Shown here one piece after another: positions 57,000 through 64,000 of a DNA stretch of 64,000 nucleotides. Source of the DNA: Rhyacichthys aspro (Eukaryota; Chordata; Actinopteri; Gobiiformes; Rhyacichthyidae). The first letter of the stretch is position 1, and each line of letters starts with the position of its first letter. Both the position numbers and the translations under genes were made by a program. The DNA is taken from NCBI GenBank assembly GCA_036850595.1, contig CM072163.1:2203833-2267832 (forward strand), in the 5' to 3' direction. The notes below the pieces were generated by a model that saw only the letters and a list, made by a program, of their open reading frames with translations, did no database searches and had not been told where the DNA came from.

Positions 57000-59900
57000 G
57001 TCCCTTTAAGGCCTTGTTAATATCACTGATTATCTACTTCCTGTGATGCTAATGCTAACAGATTAACACATCACAAAAATCCTGCAATATCTGACTGTTT
57101 CTCTGTTCCATGAGTGAAAATCTCATCTGTAATATCCCAGGTTTTCTCTCTGTGTTCTGTGGGACGTCCCGGAGCCCTTCAGGACAAGTGTGAGAAAGTG
57201 GAGCAGAACTTAAGGGCCGTGGAGTTCGGGGAATGTGAGCCGTGTCCTGTCTGCTCCTCCGCAGACGCCTCCACCCACAGCTCACCTGCCAACAGCAAAT
57301 TGAAAACAACTCCACACATAATCCCCCCAGAACTAAAAATACTCCGGGCTTTGAACGGCCGTCCACCAGAGCGTCACGTTTGTCTCCACAGACCCTCGTC
57401 CCGGCGACAAATAAACAGACCGAGGGCGATTAAAGTCGGTGTTAGAGCTGCTCCAACAACAAGAAAACCAGTCCAGATATGAAACCCTTGAAGAAACTAT
57501 TATCAAAAAACTGAACCGGTTTTATTGGTGCAGCTCCAGTGAGATATTTTAGGAGCTGAGGAAATCATAATCTTATAAAAACTGCAAATAGGGCCTTTTA
57601 GGGACTCTTTAGACCTGTTATATGATCAAAAAGGAATCTAACTTACAAAACACAACACCGCTGCTCGACACACACACACTGCTTTAGCGCCTTGCTTCAC
57701 AAACATGGGTTTCTTACACATTTTTATCAGTATTCTGGGATTTGTTTTCTTTCAAAATACAAAACAAAGCTTCAATTCAATGCTAATCACACAGCTCTAT
57801 TCACACAAACTTGTTCTTTCCAGCCTAATAGTGACCAAAACATCAGATTTTTACATTTTAACGCTAAACAACTGTTCTTTTTTTATTTATATATCTTTAT
57901 TTCATCATAGACATTGTTTTCACAGTCCATTATGGTTCATGTCCATTCCTTAAATCCAAAATAGAACAAGAAAAAGAAGAAAAAGAAGAAAAAGAAGGCG
58001 ACGACAACTGTTCAATGACTAAATTAAACGCTGTATAATCTTATATTATAATAATAAATGGGTAGGGGGCCTGTTTGTAGCAGCACACACATGTTTTATA
58101 TCTTAAAGCATCTTGTTACAGTGGTATTTAGCACTTGTTTTTGTGTCTCTGCCCAGGACTAACCCGACCTGCTCAGAGACATGTTACAAATATTTGCTTC
58201 TGTGGTTCTCTCTGAGGTTCTGTCTGTGTTTTTGGAGTTTTTTTCTCTGATCCTGATCGACAGAGGTGTTGTTAAGTCTGTAAAGCCCCAAAAAAACTGT
58301 TTAGAAAACCCGCTTAAGTCCACTTCCAGTTTGGAGAAGCAGCCCAGAGCAATGCAACCAAACCACGTGTTGCTGTAAATGTGGTCAAGAACACTCAAGA
58401 TTTAATACTTTTAAGCTCCTTGTTTTTCAGAAAGAGAGGTGCAAAATGTCACTTATTGCAGCATTAATAAAGATTTACGTTCCTTTTATCTTTCGTTCTG
58501 TTTTCTCATCAGGAACTTTCTGATAAATCTGTGTTTGCTAACGTTAGCGTCACATCGACAGGTCACAGTTTGGTTTTTACACAACTTTTGAAGCGTTTTA
58601 TTCACCACTTTTTTATCGATTGGTCTGTGTTAAAAGAACAATCCTTTTGTTTTTTGCGGCGGTTGTGTCTTGTCTTTCATAATAAATGCAGGTAAATCCC
58701 TTCTATCTGTTCTTGTGTGTGTTATTAGTTCATGAAGCTGTCCTGTCTGCTTCTCCAAACAAGTAACCTACCCCAAAGACTTCCTAAAAACTGCCCCATC
58801 CCTTTAGAACCGAGTTATGAGCCCAACCTGTGAGTCTATAAAACATGATATCTGGAGTATTTTGTAAATCTTTCTAATAAATCGACCTAAATAGCGTCTT
58901 TGGCCTCAGACACGACGGCGCTGTGAAGGCACTGTGTGAAAATGCACGGCTGCTTCGGGCTGACGTTAAACTTGGCCCCGTCCCGAAGCCCTGAGCCCTG
59001 TCAGATTCCTGCCGACCCGCTTTGGCGCCGCTCCACTGTTGCTGGATGGCAACAAGGCAATTATAAGCGGGGTCTATACACACTGTAGCTGTGGCGGTGT
59101 CAGCGAACAGCCTCATTACAGAGTGACTGACACGCAGACCGCCGTGTTACATAATGGGGTTGTGAGCCCCAAACACTCCGACACAAACCCACAACGCTCC
59201 TGTTAAGACCATCATCTCACACCACGGCTCACTTTAACTTCTTCTCAGGAGTTTTAGAAAGAAACCAGGGCTTGACTTACATGAATGGTTAAAACAGCAC
59301 CTCGTTTAAAGGTCACCGGGTGCTTTAGAGCTTTGTCGCTTTGTCCCAACGAACGATCACGAAGCAGATACAAAAGTTGTAATATTGAATCTAAATCAGA
59401 GTAAATCCTGTCCTTCAACTGTTTCTGTTTATTCACATCTTTCTCAACATTAAAACCCCTTGTAATTTCAGGTTGTATTTGCCTTAAAATTAAAATGAAA
59501 GCTGTTCTTGAACACTTTGGAGTCCATATAAAAGGTAAAACTCTGTATATTGTTTACTCAAGCTGTCAAATTTATTGCAGGCGTAACTGGAAAATACTTA
59601 AACGCTCATTTTTTTACTGGATTTATATTCCCTGGATACTTACGAACAGAACGAGACCATTCTGGTTGGAAATGATCAATGTGTGAACTGCAGACAAGCT
59701 TCATTGGTGAGTAATTTTCTTTTTGTAAATACTGCTTTTGTGTTTCTTCAAAATGGACGAGAATCCAAGCTTTCTAATGACACGCTGCACGTCCACTCAA
59801 ACCAGACGCTGTATTTAAAAAAAAGGACATCAGATTGAGAAAGAGTTAAATTCATAGCTCTCATTTCCTCTCATTTAGACTCAATATTTGAGTTTGTACA

Positions 59901-61334
59901 GGTTCTGCTTGTGTTTAATGCAGTGGAGACGATAAATACAATGTTTAAATTCATGAAGCGAGAGCCGTACGACACTGACCACGTTGAAAACCACAAACAC
60001 TAGCTTTGTGTCGGAAAAAAGTACAATATTTATCATGTTTTCATTTCCATTTAATGTTTTTACTTCGCTTTGGACCCGTTTTGGTAAAAGAAACACAGCA
60101 GAAGTGACCCTAAACGCACCGTCCCAGTAGAAACTGACGCTAAAGCACCAAACTGAGCACTCTGTCACACTTATAGCAGTCTTTTCCTCAGTGTTTCTGT
60201 CTCTAAATCCTACATCTTTCCTTCCCCTGCTCCCTGTTCTCACTACAGATCACTTAAAGTCCTCCTGAAACATCACAGTCAGCTCTCGAACATACACAGC
60301 ACCACTCTAACATGCTTCTCAGTCTTCCTCATACAAAACCACAGCTCCATTTGACACTAAACCAAACAAGATGTCCAATAAAAACCTGTGTACTACCTTC
60401 AAATGCTTCCTACAACTACAAATCTGACTGTTGCATTAGATATTATCTGTGTCATCAGTCCCTTCATTTTGTTTTGATGAACGTCTCATTCTTAATTCGT
60501 GGTTAAAATACTATTCTACATCTCCACCTGGATAAATAAAAAAATATGTCTGAAATTGATTTAATACATAGACAGACAAATAATATCGCCATTGTCTGCT
60601 TCTAAATCTTGCATTTTCTTCAAACTTCACCTCTTTTCACGTATCGTCGTCTCATTTTACATTCAAAACATTTCAGATTTAGGCATTAAATCTACGTAAA
60701 GCTCAGTATTTAAAAAAAAACGTAGTTAAATCTATGAGTCTATCACTTTTCTTTAGGAAAACACCAGCAAAGCTAGAGGATATTCATCAGTGACAGAGTT
60801 CAGGTTACATTTGTAGAGAATAAAAGACAATAAATACACCAACAGATCTTAATATTACAGATTTTTATACTGTCTTGACTCACTTCTTGTACTGTACCCT
60901 CAATTACTTCAGAGTTCAACCAAAGAAAGTACAAAACAATGCAAAAAAATAACAAGAAAGCCATGCCGAATGCGTTGGAAGTGGACCATCTTAGGTCAAT
61001 AAATCAATTCTCGAGTTAATTAAACGTCCTGAAGCGAACTGAAGACTTGGGGAGCCACTGCTGTAAACACCACAGCGAGCTCCGGACCAGGACTTTCTCT
61101 GAGTCAGTTTTCTGTCTCTCGTTACGCAATTGCCTTGGCCTCGGCGCAGAGCAGTTCAGATGGTAGTCCAGCTCTTGCGTAAGTGAACAGAACCCAGCTT
61201 TTCAACAACAACACTGCAAAACAGGGTCCGTCACTCTCCACAGACCCACACTGAGACCTTATCTGAGTTTATAAAGTGACCTGTTGAACCGATAAAGCAA
61301 AAGTGTGGATATGTATTGGTTAAAAAGTCCTTTA
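57000..61334. other. tgfb2 intron 1, single-copy part (also 53840-56300 and 61791-64000)
   Basis: No tgfb2 exon 1 was found on the minus strand: no frame here resembles a signal peptide followed by the straitjacket region. Several frames of 60-150 codons (54145-54600, 57114-57482, 59881-60243) were read and show no family resemblance. 57960-58000 is an AAGAA-type low-complexity run, and 58880-59180 is a GC-richer, repeat-free island. Confidence 0.5.
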
Positions 61335-61790
61335 CCTGATTGTTTTTTACTGTTTCATTTAGTTTTTCAGTGTAATCAGCTAAAGTTTATTGTAACAGGA
61401 ATCATCTGAAAAAATGAGACCTTAAGAGGCGTTGTAATTAAGGATTTTAATAGAAATTAGCTTATTTTTTGTCCAATCACAGCTCATTTCTGGTAAAAAG
61501 GAGCGCTCCCATTGGTCGAGACTAAAATAAACCAAGAAAATGGGTTATTCTGTTGTAAATATGTCTTATTTTACAGCGAAACAACTCAAAAAAGATAAAA
61601 ATAGAGTAAACGAAATGTGAATAAACGTTTAACAAGACGGAGATAAATACAGGATCACTATAATCTACAACGATAAACTCCACATAAAAGTTTCATCTCT
61701 AAACTTTGATTTAAAGTAACGTATTAGTATTTTGTGGTGAAAAATTGGTCCGGTTTGACCTTTTTTAAAAACAAAAGAAGCAGGAAAGCA
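61335..61790 (+). repeat. Family A interspersed repeat, copy 6
   Basis: Aligns throughout but carries several small deletions (near 61430 and 61525). The core CCAATCACAGC to CCCATTGG at about 61472-61514 is kept with two changes. Confidence 0.85.
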
Positions 61791-63295
61791 AGCAGCAAAT
61801 GATAAAATGATAAGACTTCAAAAATTAAGGGAAATTTTACAGTGGAACCATGTAAAAAGTAGGCACTATGCAATGCATTAAATTTGTCATTAGTCTAAAA
61901 TTGGACTTGGATTTATTTTCATTTATTTTCATTGACTTAGAGCTCATTAATCATGCTCTGGTCTTGGCCTTGACTCATTCCCTAAAAGTCTCGGTGAATG
62001 TCTCGATAACTAGATCATGGTTAATGTGGTCAAACACAACTAAAACCCGATCTATAAACATATGTCGTCTCAGTATTTTATAAAAACCCCGGTTCTGACC
62101 CCCTCCCTCTTATTGGTCGACCGCCACCACAGTTAAAAGCTGGCGCGCTGCATAAAAATGAAAAATGAAGCTCAGTTACCACGCAGCGCTCTGTTTGCAG
62201 CAACACAGCAGCTGCAACTTCTATTACTGATCTGAAAAAACATGAAATCCATCAAAGTGACAATGACATCAGCACACATCACATTATTACAGCAACAAGA
62301 CACAAAACCAGCCTCGAGAGAAGGATTTACAGCAAACCGACGAGGACAAATAAACAAACTGGATTATACTTAAACTTAAGAACTTCATAACAAGAACTTA
62401 GCCAATAACATCTAACATGACCAGAGCAGACACTGGGCCTCATTCATGAAGATTTTAACCAACTTTTAACTAAAAAAAGTATTTATAGAAGAACAAATCC
62501 CAAGAACAGAGTGAAGCAGAACTCCTGAAATAACCCTGTTTAATAATATTATTAGACTTACAATTAAACAAAATATTGTAACTAAAACATGATTGAAGAC
62601 TACACAATTTTACAAATTATTAAATAAATAAATAAATGTTAGAATGGATTAGGGTTAGACACAGTTATTTCCTCTGTCTCTGCAGCAGTGTAGCTCCTCA
62701 TTTATTTATTTATTTACTGTATATGTGGTGTAGTTGTTTTTTTTTTTACCTATTTAATGCCTTTATGGATTTGTTTGTGTATGGAATGTGTATTTTGAAA
62801 GCCAAACACACATTTCTGTCTTTGTTGACAAATGGGAGACAATTTACAACGCTTACTTTGTGGATTAAACTAGAGTCAGTTGAAATGTAAAAGGTAAAGC
62901 TTGTCTGTTCTTCTAATGCCTTTTAATTAGTGCATACACTACATTATTATGTCTGCATTATGTCATTCATATAATAATAACATATTAGTAAATCAATTAA
63001 AATGTTAAGACGTGAGCATCTGGCATAGATTTAGAGGGAAGAAGGGAATACGTCAATCCTTTGTCAATATTTACATCTAAATTATTATTTTTTTATTATA
63101 TACAACACATCAGACAACAACTCTTCCAAAGGTTTTTTTCCACATATATTTTTCCACTTGTTTTACTATTTGCTTGGACATTATTGGCATTTTCTCACAG
63201 TTTCTTGACTTAACTCATAAATAAAATCTGCAAATGAGCGGACTTTTGCAAAACCACGTCACATATACTTTTAATTTCAGTGTTTCAGCTCAATA

Positions 63296-63315
63296 ATAAT
63301 AATAATAATAATAAT
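63296..63315. repeat. AAT microsatellite
   Basis: About six to seven AAT units. Confidence 0.9.
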
Positions 63316-64000
63316 TCAGATCAGATAGTTGTTGATTTATGAGCTCCTCTCGTCACGGTTTCAGTCCAGACTCAGTAAATCCTCCGAGTGAAGTGTTGTG
63401 GTGCCTTTAAGGCCGGTCTGTGTGTGGTTCTTCTCAGCGTGAGCCTCTCTCTGATCTCCATGTGTTTGTGTTTGTGCTGTTTTTACAAGCCTCCTTCACA
63501 AACCAACAGCCGCCACACGACTGCGTTTATTTACAGAAGAGCAGCGGAGATAGGCCCGGGCTTTCACTGGGATTAACTAAACACCATCCATCACACGGGA
63601 CCCGAAAAAACCTGCCCCGGGCCCCGCATGACTCACAGACGGACGGGTAACTCGCTTAAGGAAATACACAAAGGACACAATCAAATAAATAAAAATAAAC
63701 AAGCGAATAATTAATCCTGGAAACGGGAACGTACGTTTACTTCAGTGATCTTCTGTTTTACTGTTCACTGTGTCTCTTGGCTTCTTGTTCATAAAAAAGT
63801 CAGAGAAAAGTAATAAAACACCACAATAAACAAGAACGGGGTAAGTATGAATGGCCCGAGTCTCATGCAATGCACTAAATTTAATAAGGATAAAGTAATC
63901 TGATATTTCTGAAAACAGCTGTAAATCCTGAGAAACAGTCAGATGGAGTATTACCCAACTTTAAAGTAATATATATATATTATTACAACGTCTTTTCTTG

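Noticed and set aside
57114..57482. 122-codon frame with Cys-containing segment CEPCPVCSSAD, considered as a tgfb2 alternative exon
   Set aside because: It lies on the plus strand, opposite to tgfb2, and does not resemble the known alternative prodomain exon; likely chance.
43000..64000. tgfb2 exon 1 in the rest of the window
   Set aside because: No minus-strand frame resembles a signal peptide plus straitjacket of the TGF-beta2 prodomain, so exon 1 is placed beyond the right edge.

Overview
This 64 kb window is vertebrate genomic DNA, most likely from a teleost fish. It is AT-rich and intron-rich, with no bacterial-style gene packing. It is crowded with short non-autonomous DNA transposons and with tandem arrays that look like those of fish genomes. 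I would not name a species.

The only protein-coding gene I can support is tgfb2 (transforming growth factor beta 2) on the minus strand. Six exons, numbered 2 to 7 by homology with mammalian TGFB2, run from 42773 down to the stop codon at 33290. All splice junctions are in frame and five of the six exon lengths equal the human ones. They encode most of the latency-associated peptide, a furin site and the complete 112-residue cysteine-knot growth factor. Exon 1 (signal peptide and straitjacket) is not in the window, so intron 1 starts at 42774 and runs off the right edge, more than 21 kb away.

Layout: 1-33.1 kb lies downstream of tgfb2 and holds no recognisable gene, apart from one weak candidate first exon with a YY1-type AAGATGGCGGC start at about 13.1 kb on the plus strand. 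33.3-42.8 kb is the tgfb2 exon block, whose introns are heavily invaded by repeats. 42.8-64 kb is tgfb2 intron 1.

The most striking non-genic feature is a family of hAT-type elements carrying arrays of a 21-bp unit (CTGTTCAAATCC plus AWCTAAAAC). At least ten arrays in both orientations add up to about 6.7 kb. One copy (26175-27010) has perfect 8-bp target-site duplications and another (37172-38457, in tgfb2 intron 2) has 7/8 duplications. The unit contains GTTCAAATCC, a match to the RNA polymerase III B-box core, repeated every two turns of the DNA helix. tgfb2 exons 3 and 4 sit between two oppositely oriented arrays, which could pair in the pre-mRNA.

Other repeats are: a ~450-490 bp family with paired convergent CCAAT boxes (seven copies), a related family (three copies), a TAGTCGACTA family (five copies), two arrays of a 45-bp unit 47 kb apart, a 30-bp array with eight perfect B-box matches, an 11-bp array of about 0.9 kb, a 480-bp polypurine tract, two local duplications with copies 3.4 kb apart, and several microsatellites.
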